Source: Pseudomonadota bacterium (GTDB taxonomy: Bacteria; Chloroflexota; UBA5177). From it: a DNA stretch of 35,202 nt. Below, piece after piece: positions 17,141 through 25,075 of this stretch. Location: positions 1 through 35,202 of the forward strand of contig JAJPIP010000007.1 of NCBI GenBank assembly GCA_021324655.1. The letters run 5' to 3'. How positions within the stretch are numbered: position 1 is the first letter of the stretch; the number at the start of each line of letters is the position of its first letter. The notes under the pieces are model-generated. The model was given only the letters and a program-made list of their open reading frames with translations, had not been told where the DNA came from and did no database searches. The translations under genes and the position numbers were made by a program.

Positions 17141-17977
17141 GTGAGCCGCACCATGCTCGTCGGCTACGACGTCGAGTGGTGGGGCGAGGAACCGATCACT
17201 CCGCGCTTCCTGCGGGAGGCAAGACGCCTTCATCACGCCCTGGGAATCCCGGCGACCCTCTTCATCGTGGGCCGCACCCTGGAACGCTGGGAGCCGGCGT
17301 TCTCCGAGGTGGCGTCCGATCCCCTCTTTGATCTGCAGCAGCACACCTACTCCCATCAACTCCTGAAGACGGTGTGCATCGACGACGGTGCTTCGGTGCG
17401 TGTCGTCCCGGGAATAGGGCTGGATGAGATCCGCCGCGAGGTGCGGCGCACCTCCGATCTGCTTCGGGACCGCCTCGGCGTCGAGTGCATCGGCTTGACC
17501 GGTCCGTGGTGCTACTACCGCGGTCTGCGCGATCGACCCGACATCTTGTCCGTTCTCCACGAGGAGGGCATTCGCTTCACCCGCACCGATGGCCGCAATG
17601 AGCATGACTGGCATCCCGTGCCCCTGGATCTACAGCCGTACTGGTACGACCTCGCCGGTTTTCCCGATATCCTCGAGATCCCTGTTCACGGCTGGCACGA
17701 CAGTACGATCCGTGCCGAGGTTCTGGGCTGGAATGATCTCGACGGATACGTCCGCTCCGTCACCCCGTACATCGATGAGGCGGCGGCTCAGGACAAGGTG
17801 TTCTCCTACCTTCAGCACGACTGGACGAGCATCCGCGACGATCCGGAGATGACTGCCACTGAGCATCTCTTGCGCTACGCTCAGGAGCGGGGACTGGCGT
17901 TCGCCACCTACGCCGACTACTATCGCGCGGCTCTATCGAGCCGGCCGCGGGAGAAGGCCACCGCGCGGCTCAGCTAG
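17141..17977 (+). CDS. Polysaccharide deacetylase-like (NodB/CE4-fold) hydrolase
   Basis: A 278-residue protein with the NodB homology fold. The first motif is GYDVEWW, giving one metal Asp in the D-V-D/E form seen in allantoinase-like members rather than TFDDG. Motif 2 is HTYSH (metal His pair), motif 3 is near TGPWCYYRG, and a late His lies in IPVHGWHD. No signal peptide is present, so it acts in the cytoplasm on a small soluble substrate, for example removing an N-acyl group from an amino sugar or opening a ring amide, rather than on cell-wall polymers. The GTG at 17141 is used, with GGGAG 8 nt upstream; ATG at 17153 is an alternative that would still keep the motif. It follows the aminotransferase by 3 bp and precedes the SDR by 34 bp. 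Confidence 0.82.
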   Translation: MSRTMLVGYDVEWWGEEPITPRFLREARRLHHALGIPATLFIVGRTLERWEPAFSEVASDPLFDLQQHTYSHQLLKTVCIDDGASVRVVPGIGLDEIRREVRRTSDLLRDRLGVECIGLTGPWCYYRGLRDRPDILSVLHEEGIRFTRTDGRNEHDWHPVPLDLQPYWYDLAGFPDILEIPVHGWHDSTIRAEVLGWNDLDGYVRSVTPYIDEAAAQDKVFSYLQHDWTSIRDDPEMTATEHLLRYAQERGLAFATYADYYRAALSSRPREKATARLS

Positions 17978-18011
17978 ACCGTTCTTTGTCATCCGTTGGG
18001 ATGGAGGCACC

Positions 18012-18791
18012 ATGCGCGATCGGGCAGTGATCGTGACCGGCGGCGGAGCCGGCATCGGCCGGGCTGCCTGCCATCTGCTGGCGGAGCGAGGCGCCCGCGT
18101 GGGCGTGCTGGATCTCGACGGCGAGCGGGCCGAGGCAGTGGCACGTGAGGCGCTCGAGAGAGGCGCGCCCCAGGCTGTCGGCATCGCGGTCGATGTGCGT
18201 GTTCCGCCGGACGTGGAACGCGCGATGGCGGCCATCGAGGAGGCGCTGGGGCCGGTCTGGGGGCTCTTCGCCAATGCCGGCATCGACAAAGGTGGCCGGA
18301 TCGACGAGCTCCCGGAGGAGACGTGGCACCAGGTGATAGACACCAATCTCAACGGTGTCTACTACAGTTGCAAATACGCCGTGCGCTCGATGCTCGTCTC
18401 CGGCCGCGGCGGTGCCATTGTCTGCACATCCTCGCCGGCAGCATCGGTAGCCTTCGGCGCCGGCGGAACGGCCGCCTACAGCGCGTCGAAGGGCGGCATT
18501 TCCGCTCTCGTCCGGTCGCTGGCCATCGATTACGCCCGATATGGCATTCGCGTCAATGCTCTCGTGCCAGGTGCCACGGAAACCGCCATGATGTGGGCGA
18601 ATGTGCCGGAGGAGGACCGCGCGCGTATGCGCGAGGTGGTGGATGCGGAGATCCCGCTGGGTCGGCTGGCCGACCCGACCGAGCCGGCACGGGCCGCCGT
18701 CTGGCTGCTGTCTGACGACGCCTCGTATGTGACCGGCTCCCACCTGATCTGCGACGGCGGCATTCTGGCCAAGGCGTCCATCAGCGTGTAG
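18012..18791 (+). CDS. Short-chain dehydrogenase/reductase
   Basis: A 259-residue classical SDR. It has the nucleotide-binding TGGGAGIG (residues 9-16), DLDG after strand 2 (Asp indicates NAD preference), NAG at 88-90, and the catalytic Ser of CTSSPAAS with Tyr156 and Lys160 (YSASK). It ends with the usual SYVTGSHLICDGG segment. It probably oxidises a hydroxyl of the sugar or cyclitol handled by the neighbouring aminotransferase and deacetylase-like proteins. GGAGG lies 5 nt before the ATG. It is the last gene of the GntR-led operon. Confidence 0.92.
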   Translation: MRDRAVIVTGGGAGIGRAACHLLAERGARVGVLDLDGERAEAVAREALERGAPQAVGIAVDVRVPPDVERAMAAIEEALGPVWGLFANAGIDKGGRIDELPEETWHQVIDTNLNGVYYSCKYAVRSMLVSGRGGAIVCTSSPAASVAFGAGGTAAYSASKGGISALVRSLAIDYARYGIRVNALVPGATETAMMWANVPEEDRARMREVVDAEIPLGRLADPTEPARAAVWLLSDDASYVTGSHLICDGGILAKASISV

Positions 18792-18825
18792 TGGCCGGCC
18801 CTCAATAGTGCCTCGTCGGCCCGCG

Positions 18826-18855
18826 TTTTGAGGTAGCGACCAGAGTTCTGAGGCA
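18826..18855 (+). repeat. Diverged direct repeat, copy A
   Basis: A 30-base segment beginning TTTTGAGGTA and ending TGAGGCA. It has a 28-base counterpart at 20068-20095 with the same first ten and last seven bases and a partly conserved middle. The two copies bracket the unrecognised gene at 18913-19668. Confidence 0.35.
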
Positions 18856-18912
18856 AGAGGTACCTGCTCCTGACCCTATCCTCCGCCCGACTGCTGACTT
18901 CCCGACTGCGCC

Positions 18913-19668
18913 TCAGGGACGTCTCTTATATGCACCGGAAAGGAAGTACTCCTCGAGGGTCGGGGGGAGATAGAGGCGCTCATCGAGCGGCTCGTTGAGC
19001 GTGACGTCGGTCAGGGTACGCCAGGCGATCAGCTGCTCGTCTCGGTAGCCCCAGACGCCCAGCAGGATGCCAAGCTCACGGTCAATCGCGATCTCGGCCC
19101 GGTTGGCGTCCGGCGTGGCGATCGAGGAGAGGAAGAGCGGGCGGCCGGGCGTTCGCTCGGCCAGGACGACGATGGCCGGCCTCCCCCCGACATCGCCCTC
19201 CCGACCGGAGAGTAGCCGGAAGTTCTGGTAGTACCCCGCGGGGCACACCAGGACCTGAGCACCAAGGGGATACGTCCGGCTTCGTCCGCGGTTCTCCCGA
19301 TCGTAGGGCTCGAGATCCATTCCCGAGACTGCCCACATTTCCTGCCCGATCTTCCCCACCCATGGGGGACCGATCCGCTCGAGATCGAGTTCCTCGCCAT
19401 CCCACGACCACTGCGTGCGGCCGCCGGTCACGAAGGTGGCGGGAAAGCTGGAGTCGGCATCATCCCCTTGCGCCTCCAGGTCCAGGCGGACCCGGATGGG
19501 ATGCCGAACGGCGTGGAGGCGAAACGAATACTCGTCGAAGTCACCGTCCAATCCCTGCAGGGTGACATCCAGGCGAACTGAGAGTGTCCACCAGCTCGCC
19601 GCCGATCGGGCCATCACCGCTTGCGCCTGTTCCAGTATGGCGCTGTGGTCTCCGTTATCGTTTTCCAT
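18913..19668 (-). CDS. Unrecognised protein, possibly LolA/RseB-like fold
   Basis: A 251-residue soluble protein of unknown function. It starts with a helix (ILEQAQAVMARSAASWWTLSVRLDVTLQG) and is then predicted to be mostly beta, including FRLHAVRHPIRVRLDLE, a Trp-rich segment (GGRTQWSWDGEELDLERI) and a C-terminal stretch AEIAIDRELGILLGVWGYRDEQLIAWRTLTDV followed by NEPLDERLYLPP. The last part resembles the end of LolA/MucB-type lipoprotein-carrier or sigma-regulator proteins, where a sheet strand with 'D.ELGILL' is followed by a 'F.EPLDE' loop. That is a weak impression. No signal peptide or lipobox is visible, which is unusual for that fold. ATG 19668 is chosen with GGAGG about 9 nt upstream; the frame is open to 19767. 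It stands alone on the minus strand between two rightward operons. Confidence 0.7.
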   Translation of the reverse strand: MENDNGDHSAILEQAQAVMARSAASWWTLSVRLDVTLQGLDGDFDEYSFRLHAVRHPIRVRLDLEAQGDDADSSFPATFVTGGRTQWSWDGEELDLERIGPPWVGKIGQEMWAVSGMDLEPYDRENRGRSRTYPLGAQVLVCPAGYYQNFRLLSGREGDVGGRPAIVVLAERTPGRPLFLSSIATPDANRAEIAIDRELGILLGVWGYRDEQLIAWRTLTDVTLNEPLDERLYLPPTLEEYFLSGAYKRRP

Positions 19669-19912
19669 CCGTACTAGCCTCCGTCGGTGGGGGTTGGGTT
19701 GTAACACGGGCACAGCCACGCTTATGCGCCGGGCGGTATACCCGCCTCGACCGTATTGTTGTCGCACCCACCCTTATTGCATGCTTGCGCGAAGGACATC
19801 CAATGCCCCAATTCCTCGAAGTCGTTGTAGAACTGGCTGCCACCGTCGAGCCGGCAGTGTGATGTCCCGCGACTTATTTGCTCGTGGCTACTGACGTCCC
19901 TACCGTCAAAAT

Positions 19913-19932
19913 TCCGGGCTCTTATGCCCGGA
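19913..19932 (-). terminator. Orphan intrinsic terminator on the minus strand
   Basis: Read on the minus strand, TCCGGGC-ATAAGA-GCCCGGA is a perfect 7-bp stem with a 6-nt loop followed by ATTTTG. It would stop minus-strand transcription coming from 19933-20130, where no protein gene is recognised. Confidence 0.5.
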
Positions 19933-20067
19933 CGAGTGCGTTGCTCAGCGGTGGACTCAGGCCAGGTCGCCAGTGCTGATCCGGCGGCAACGACCCACAC
20001 CCGCTCGCCGGGAGGAGGTTGCCACCGCTCGGGCTGCTCATCTTCCCTCCGAGGTGGCGTCGGGAGC

Positions 20068-20095
20068 TTTTGAGGTAACGTCGACTTGTGAGGCA
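20068..20095 (+). repeat. Diverged direct repeat, copy B
   Basis: Shares TTTTGAGGTA at the start and TGAGGCA at the end with the segment at 18826-18855, with two bases fewer in the middle. It lies 35 bp before the start of the APC transporter. Confidence 0.35.
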
Positions 20096-20129
20096 CGGCC
20101 GCGTCCAGTAATGGGATGAGGAGGATGGC

Positions 20130-21629
20130 ATGAGTGAGGAGCGATCGATCGACAGGCGCGTCTCCTTGCCGGATGTTTTTCCCCAGCCGCAGGAGCCCGA
20201 GCACCGGCCGCTGGCGGAGAACGCCGTCGGGGTGATCGACGGCATCGTGCTCGGCATCGCCAGTTCCGCGGTCGGCGCAAGCCTCGGGGGCGTACTGGCG
20301 CCCATCGCCGCCGCCTCCGGCTATGGAGCGGTGCTCGCCCTTCTCGTCGGGTTCATCCCGCTCCTCGGCATCGGCGTGGGCTTCTACTATTTGAACCGCT
20401 GGCGGCCCGATGTCGGTATCTCATACGCGTGGGTGGGCCGTCTCGTCAACCCCTACCTGGGCGCCTTCATCGGCTACCTGATCATCGCGGCGTTTGTGGT
20501 GTCGAACGCTTTTGCCATCATTCCCGCCGCCACCACGCTGCTCACCATCGTCAAGCCCAGTCTGGTCTCCAACAACTGGGCGATAACGATCGTGGGGACG
20601 CTCATTCTGATCATCATCAGCCTGATCGTTATCCTCGGCATCCGGATTGCCGCCCGCTTCCAGTGGATCCTGCTCGGTTTCGAGCTGGTCGTGCTCTTCG
20701 TGTTCGGGACGTGGTCACTGGTCAAGGCGCTCACCAGTCCTCACCTGCACGGCGTGGCCACGCCCAGCCTGAGTTGGTTCAGCCTCTCCGGGGCGGGAGG
20801 AACCAGCGGCCTGGTCGCCGGACTGTTGATCTCGATGTTCTGGTACTCGGGATGGGAAACATCGGTTGTCATCAACGAGGAGACGAAGCGGCGTTTCTCC
20901 AACCCCGGGGCGGCCGGTATCTGGGCGCTGGTGGTCATCGTCGTCCTCTCGATGTACTTTGCGATCTGCTTCCTCTCCCTCGTGCCGCCCAAGGCCATGA
21001 ATGCCAACGCCTCGAACTGGCTCCCCTTGCTGGGCGACCGGCTGGCCGGCCGCCCGTGGGGGAATCTCGTCGCGCTGGCCCTCATGTCGAGCTTCATCGG
21101 CGGCATCGAGACGACCATCATCACCTACGGGCGTGTGTCTTTCTCGATGGGGCGCGACCGTGTGTTCCCACCTGCCTTCGCCGGCGTGAACCCGCAGACG
21201 CGCACGCCGGTCTGGTCGATGGTGATCTGGACCATTCCCTCGTTCATCATCTTCATCCTCAATCTGTGGTCGGGTGCCATGAGCAATGTACTGGGGAATC
21301 TGTCGTCCAGCATCGGGTTGATGTTCGTGTTCTACTACGCGGTCACGGGCCTGACGGCAACCTGGCTGCTGCGGCGGATCATCTTCCGCAGTGTGAGGAA
21401 TTTCATCACGGGGCTCGTACTGCCTGCTGGCGGTGCACTCGTCATCCTCTGGGTCGGCGCGAAGTCCCTCCTCCAGCTCTCGCCGGCCACGGTGATCACG
21501 GCGGTGATTGTTGCAGTTGTCGGCATCGTCATCGTGTTGCTGTCGCGGTACGCGGGACAGTCGCCATTCTTCACTCATCCCGAAAGCATCCAGACAGAGA
21601 TGGCGAACCCGGAGACGTCAGCCCCTTGA
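20130..21629 (+). CDS. APC-superfamily amino acid/polyamine transporter
   Basis: A 499-residue membrane transporter. After a hydrophilic N-terminus of about 30 residues there are about 12 hydrophobic helices. The first (IVLGIASSAVGASLGGVLAPIAAAS) has the small-residue pattern of the APC substrate site, and a later one (ISMFWYSGWETSVVINEETK) contains the family's conserved 'GWE..S...EE' helix/loop. Such proteins import amino acids, amines or related compounds by cation coupling. GGAGG lies before the ATG. Its stop overlaps the TTG start of the PLP enzyme by four bases (TTGA), so uptake and catabolism appear coupled. The substrate could be the amino acid or amino sugar acid used by that enzyme. 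Confidence 0.92.
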   Translation: MSEERSIDRRVSLPDVFPQPQEPEHRPLAENAVGVIDGIVLGIASSAVGASLGGVLAPIAAASGYGAVLALLVGFIPLLGIGVGFYYLNRWRPDVGISYAWVGRLVNPYLGAFIGYLIIAAFVVSNAFAIIPAATTLLTIVKPSLVSNNWAITIVGTLILIIISLIVILGIRIAARFQWILLGFELVVLFVFGTWSLVKALTSPHLHGVATPSLSWFSLSGAGGTSGLVAGLLISMFWYSGWETSVVINEETKRRFSNPGAAGIWALVVIVVLSMYFAICFLSLVPPKAMNANASNWLPLLGDRLAGRPWGNLVALALMSSFIGGIETTIITYGRVSFSMGRDRVFPPAFAGVNPQTRTPVWSMVIWTIPSFIIFILNLWSGAMSNVLGNLSSSIGLMFVFYYAVTGLTATWLLRRIIFRSVRNFITGLVLPAGGALVILWVGAKSLLQLSPATVITAVIVAVVGIVIVLLSRYAGQSPFFTHPESIQTEMANPETSAP

Positions 21630-22801
21630 CGGCCGGACAGGCCCGCACTCGCGTCCTCGACGAAGCGCTCCGATTTCGCGTCATCAACGCTGCCGGGTTC
21701 ATCACGACGTTGGGTGGAGCGCCGCTGCCTGCCGACGTGCGAGAGGCAATGGCGAGTGCCGGCAGCGTAAACATGGAGATCCGGGCGTTGCAGGACTGGG
21801 CTGGGCAGAAAATCGCCGCCGCCACCGGAGCGGAAGCGGGGTGGGTGTGCGATGGAGCGGCCTCCGGTCTGACCCTGGGTGCCGCAGCGGCGATCGCGGG
21901 GCAGGATCCGGGGGTGGCGGACACTCTGCCGCACCCGCCCGGCGACCCGGAGATCGTCGTACAGCGCACCCTGCACAACTCCTACGATCGCGCCTTGCGA
22001 CTGGCCGGGGCGCGTCTCGTTCCGGCAGGCTATCCCTCGCGGACCGGGCTGGGACGCACCTACCGTTGGGAGATCGAGGCCGCCATCACATCCCGGACGG
22101 TCGCCCTTGCCTTCAGTGTGATCCCCGATGCAGGTGGTATCCCGTTGCAAGAGTACGCTGCTATCGCACACGCGCACGGACTCCCCGTCATCGTCGATGC
22201 GTCGGCGGAGCTTCCGCCCACCGCCAACTTGCACCGCTTTATTGATCTCGGTGCCGACCTTGTCGTCTTCAGCGGGGGCAAGGGACTGCGCGGGCCGCAG
22301 GCCTCGGGCATGGTAGCGGGGCGGCGTGATCTCATCGCCGCCATCCGTTTCCAGTCGCTCGACATGGATGTGGATCCGGGCATCTGGATGGCAGAAGAGG
22401 GTGTCGAGCCCTTCCAGCACGGCATCGGACGGTCGATGAAAGTGGGCAAGGAAGAGATCGTTGGGCTGGTCGCCGCTCTCGATCTATTCCTGCGCAGCGA
22501 CCATGAGTCGGCTGCCACCGAAATGGAGGTGTGGCTCCGTCAGGTTGCCTCCCAAATTGACCATGCTCACGTGTACCCACCCAAGACGCTCGGTTTCTAC
22601 CCGCGTCTGACCGTCGATCGGACGCCGGACCGGGCACGCCACATCTATCGCCGCCTGGCGGCCGGCGATCCGCCGGTTCGCATCTCCCAGGCCACCCTGG
22701 AGACGGGCCGGGTCATGCTCTGCGCCGAGGCGATCGAACCGGCCGATCGCCCGCTCGTGGCGCAGCGATTCATCGAGGCTATCTCGATCACGTACACGTA
22801 G
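21626..22801 (+). CDS. SelA/DgaE-like PLP-dependent ammonia-lyase
   Basis: A 391-residue fold-type I PLP protein of the SelA-like group, which includes D-glucosaminate-6-phosphate ammonia-lyase (DgaE). Visible markers: INAAGFITTLGGAPLP (the 'N..G..T.LG' opening of the group), CDGAASGLTLGAAAAI for phosphate binding, Asp in VIVDASAELPP, and the Schiff-base Lys in VVFSGGKGLRGPQASGMVAG. It would eliminate ammonia from a 2-amino-3-hydroxy acid, yielding a 2-keto-3-deoxy acid via an enamine. A real SelA is unlikely: there is no selB or tRNA-Sec and the N-terminal region is short. The TTG at 21626 is used because it overlaps the transporter stop (TTGA) and the family's N-terminus begins about 20 residues later. 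The much longer frame open to 20429 is a shadow of the transporter gene. Confidence 0.85.
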   Translation: MTAGQARTRVLDEALRFRVINAAGFITTLGGAPLPADVREAMASAGSVNMEIRALQDWAGQKIAAATGAEAGWVCDGAASGLTLGAAAAIAGQDPGVADTLPHPPGDPEIVVQRTLHNSYDRALRLAGARLVPAGYPSRTGLGRTYRWEIEAAITSRTVALAFSVIPDAGGIPLQEYAAIAHAHGLPVIVDASAELPPTANLHRFIDLGADLVVFSGGKGLRGPQASGMVAGRRDLIAAIRFQSLDMDVDPGIWMAEEGVEPFQHGIGRSMKVGKEEIVGLVAALDLFLRSDHESAATEMEVWLRQVASQIDHAHVYPPKTLGFYPRLTVDRTPDRARHIYRRLAAGDPPVRISQATLETGRVMLCAEAIEPADRPLVAQRFIEAISITYT

Positions 22802-22816
22802 CGTACCTCGTCAGAA

Positions 22817-22879
22817 CCGGACCATGGTGAACGACGCCTCGGTCCCGACCTACCGGTCAGATAGATCACCATGGGCCGG
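22817..22879. terminator. Bidirectional terminator-like inverted repeat between convergent genes
   Basis: CCGGaCCATGGTGA (22817-22830) and TCACCATGGgCCGG (22866-22879) pair at 13 of 14 positions. The 35-nt loop includes a smaller GACC/GGTC hairpin. It lies between the stops of two convergent genes. No strong T-tract is present on either strand. Confidence 0.55.
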
Positions 22880-22899
22880 CGCGCGCCGACAGCCTCCGA

Positions 22900-23928
22900 T
22901 TACAGGCTGTTGACGAGTGACTCGGCGACCGTTCGGGTGAGATCGGCCTCATCAACGACCGACCACGGCAAAGCGGCCTCCCGGACAAAATCGCGCAGAC
23001 CCAGCAGCGTCCTGACGAGGTCATCTCGGCCGATTCTCAGGTCCTCCGGGCGCCAACGCACGCCGGTTTCATGTATGGCAGCGCGGATACCGGATACGTC
23101 GTTCCTCTGTAGAGCGGACATGAGCATGACACCGAGCGCGATCACCTCGCCGTGGATGAACGAGCGCCCGGTCAGCCTCTCAAGCAGATAGGCGAAGTAG
23201 TGCTCGGAGCCCTCTTCCGGGGCACTCGAGCCGGCCAGCAGGCAGAGGGCATTGACCTCGGCGTAGGCGCGGACGACCGTTTCCAGTCCGGCGTCCGTGA
23301 CGTCGCGAATGCTGGCGGCGGCAGCCGTGACCTGTCGCAAAGTCCGACGCGCGCGGGCAGCGAACTCCGCGTCGAATGGAACCGATTCGCGGTCGCTGCC
23401 ATGCTCCCAATCCCACAGGGCCGTGTGGATGGAGAGCAGATCGCCGACGCCGGCCCGGTTGAGATGCGGCGGAGCCTGGTGGATGAGATCGAAATCCACC
23501 AGGACTTTGTTGGCGACCACGAACCCGTCGTAGTGCACCTGGCCCTCATCCCTCACCGCGATCGTATTGGTCACGAACGCATCGACGCTGATGATGCTGG
23601 GTGCGAGATATAGGGCGGTACCTCGTCGCCAGGCGACGTATTTGGCCGCGTCCATCGCCGAGCCGCCGCCGATGCCCACGACGGCTCGTGCCTCCGGTAA
23701 AGTCGCCTCCATGTCCTCCAGGGAACGCCGGGCAAGTGACGGCGGGATCCTCGCCGTGGCGGCGCGACCCCGTGCGTCAGCCGGCAGCAACTGGAGGGGC
23801 TCGGGTTGTGCCAGCAGAATAAAGGGGAGCGGGAGCGTGCGGAGCGTCTCGGCGATACACCCTGACTCAAAGACCAGCGCCGGCTGCATCGCGCGCTGCA
23901 TGAGGTCCGAACGAGATGTCATTGACAT
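22900..23928 (-). CDS. Glycerol-1-phosphate dehydrogenase-like (AraM/EgsA-type) protein
   Basis: A 342-residue protein of the iron/zinc alcohol-dehydrogenase/dehydroquinate-synthase fold. It has the NAD-binding VGIGGGSAMDAAKYVA, then APSIISVDAFVTNTIAVRD, the metal Asp in VGDLLSIHTALWDW, and metal-ligand His residues in GSEHYFAYLL and FIHGEVIALGV. This motif order matches sn-glycerol-1-phosphate dehydrogenases (archaeal EgsA, bacterial AraM), which reduce dihydroxyacetone phosphate. In sugar loci, relatives act on other phosphorylated or keto sugars, so the substrate is open. ATG 23928 is chosen as the start of family similarity although no good Shine-Dalgarno is seen. The frame is open to 24108 but then overlaps RidA. 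It is convergent with the PLP enzyme and divergent from RidA. Confidence 0.82.
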   Translation of the reverse strand: MSMTSRSDLMQRAMQPALVFESGCIAETLRTLPLPFILLAQPEPLQLLPADARGRAATARIPPSLARRSLEDMEATLPEARAVVGIGGGSAMDAAKYVAWRRGTALYLAPSIISVDAFVTNTIAVRDEGQVHYDGFVVANKVLVDFDLIHQAPPHLNRAGVGDLLSIHTALWDWEHGSDRESVPFDAEFAARARRTLRQVTAAAASIRDVTDAGLETVVRAYAEVNALCLLAGSSAPEEGSEHYFAYLLERLTGRSFIHGEVIALGVMLMSALQRNDVSGIRAAIHETGVRWRPEDLRIGRDDLVRTLLGLRDFVREAALPWSVVDEADLTRTVAESLVNSL

Positions 23929-24050
23929 GCCAGCATACTGGAGGAGCCGCCCACGGTCGCTCACCACACGGCGCGGGAGCCGAGCCTTTATGGCCGCTCC
24001 GGCTAGCCCGCCATAATATGTCCGGAGTTCTGAGATTCTGGGAGGGCACG

Positions 24051-24431
24051 ATGGCAAAAACGCCGCTACAGACCGATTCAGCGCCGCGGCCGGCCGGTCC
24101 ATACTCACAGGGAATCCGCGCTGAGAACCTCGTCTTCGTGTCGGGGCAGGTGGGACTGGACCCGAAGACCGGACAGCCCGTGTCAGGGGATGTGCAGGAA
24201 CAAACCCGCCAGGTGCTGCGCAATATCCAGGCGGTGTTGCAGGCTGCCGGATGCGATCTGTCGGATGTGGTCAAGACCACCTGCTTCCTGTCCGATATCG
24301 GCGACTTCGCTCCCTTTAATCAGGCCTATCGCGAGTTCTTTCCGAACGACCCGCCGGCGCGGAGTACCATCCAGGCGGGGCTCGTCTCACCCTGGGTCGT
24401 CGAGATCGAGGCGGTGGCACTCCGGCCGTGA
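24051..24431 (+). CDS. ridA: RidA-family enamine/imine deaminase
   Basis: A 126-residue RidA/YjgF/UK114 protein, the usual length of the family. It shows PRPAGPYSQGI, FVSGQVGLDP, a conserved QVLRNIQAVL helix, CFLSDIGDFAPFNQAY and the closing PPARSTIQAG with Arg that binds the carboxylate of the imine. RidA hydrolyses reactive 2-aminoacrylate-type enamines/imines released by PLP ammonia-lyases to keto acids, which suits the neighbouring SelA/DgaE-like enzyme. GGAGG lies 6-7 nt before the ATG. The stop overlaps the GTG of the aldolase gene (GTGA), a strong sign that the two are translated together. Confidence 0.93.
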   Translation: MAKTPLQTDSAPRPAGPYSQGIRAENLVFVSGQVGLDPKTGQPVSGDVQEQTRQVLRNIQAVLQAAGCDLSDVVKTTCFLSDIGDFAPFNQAYREFFPNDPPARSTIQAGLVSPWVVEIEAVALRP

Positions 24432-25075
24432 GCGGGGATCCCGTCCGTCTCATCGAGGAGATCGGCGTTCTGCCGGTGGTGCGGCTCGACGATCTGAGCC
24501 GTGCGCTCGATCTGGCGGATGCCCTGGCATCCGGCGGCATTCCCGTCCTGGAGTTCACGCTGACCAATCCGGATGCCGTGGACGTCATTCGGATGGTCGG
24601 CCGCGAGCGGCCCGACCTCACCGTCGGGGCCGGTACCGTCCTCGACGCCGCGTCAGCGCGTCTGGCCATCCTGGCCGGCGCCCGGTTTCTCGTCACTCCC
24701 GTCCTGCGACCCGAGGTGATCGTGCTTGGCCGGCGCTACGGCGTTCCTACCCTGTGCGGCGCGTTCACCCCGACCGAGATCCTGGCGGCCTGGGAGCAGG
24801 GATCGCCGTGCATCAAGGTCTTTCCGGCCAGCACAGCCGGCCCCTCGTACTTCCGCGCGGTCCGCGAGCCGCTGCCCCAGGTGCGTTTGATGCCGTCGGG
24901 TGGTGTCACCCTTGAGAACACGCCCGACTTCATCCGCGCTGGGGCCGCGGCGGTGTCAGCCGGGGGGCAGCTCGTGTCGCCTGACGACGTGAGAGATCTC
25001 AACTGGGCGGCGATTCGCGCGCGTGCCTGCGCCTTTGTGTCCGCCGTGCGAGACGCGCGCGATCACCGGCGGTGA
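24428..25075 (+). CDS. eda: 2-keto-3-deoxy-6-phosphogluconate (KDPG/KHG) aldolase
   Basis: A 215-residue class I aldolase of the KDPG/KHG family. Glu42 (EFTLTN), the phosphate loop VGAGTV and the Schiff-base Lys130 in PCIKVFPAS are all present, as is MPSGGVT for the second phosphate site. It cleaves 2-keto-3-deoxy-6-phosphogluconate or a relative to pyruvate and an aldehyde phosphate. The GTG start at 24428 overlaps the ridA stop by four bases. The 3' end overlaps the last 13 bp of the convergent kinase gene. Together with the kinase it forms the lower part of an Entner-Doudoroff-like sugar acid route; relatives such as DgaF act on D-glucosaminate breakdown products. Confidence 0.93.
   Translation: MSGDPVRLIEEIGVLPVVRLDDLSRALDLADALASGGIPVLEFTLTNPDAVDVIRMVGRERPDLTVGAGTVLDAASARLAILAGARFLVTPVLRPEVIVLGRRYGVPTLCGAFTPTEILAAWEQGSPCIKVFPASTAGPSYFRAVREPLPQVRLMPSGGVTLENTPDFIRAGAAAVSAGGQLVSPDDVRDLNWAAIRARACAFVSAVRDARDHRR

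Larger units (their letters stand above)
19669..20129. other. 461-bp intergenic region without a supported gene
   Basis: No frame here has both coding character and a plausible start. It contains the promoter side of the minus-strand gene at 19668, a minus-strand terminator-like hairpin (19913-19932), the second copy of a diverged repeat (20068-20095) and the leader of the APC transporter gene. A plus-strand segment near 20014-20030 resembles a T-box core at most positions but lacks the essential UGG. Confidence 0.5.

Noticed and set aside
20005-20075. Possible T-box riboswitch before the amino-acid transporter
   Set aside because: AGGTTGCCACCGCT matches the T-box consensus at most positions, but the essential UGG that pairs with the tRNA CCA is UGC, and no stem I or specifier loop could be found.
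20429-21625. Long extension of the SelA-like frame, and an antisense frame at 20715-21578
   Set aside because: Both overlap the transporter gene, which has clear membrane helices and an RBS. Their translations are His/Arg/Gly-rich as expected from high-GC shadow frames.
21626-22801. True selenocysteine synthase (selA)
   Set aside because: No selB, selD or tRNA-Sec nearby. The protein is shorter than SelA and is coupled to an amino-acid transporter, so a DgaE-like ammonia-lyase fits better.
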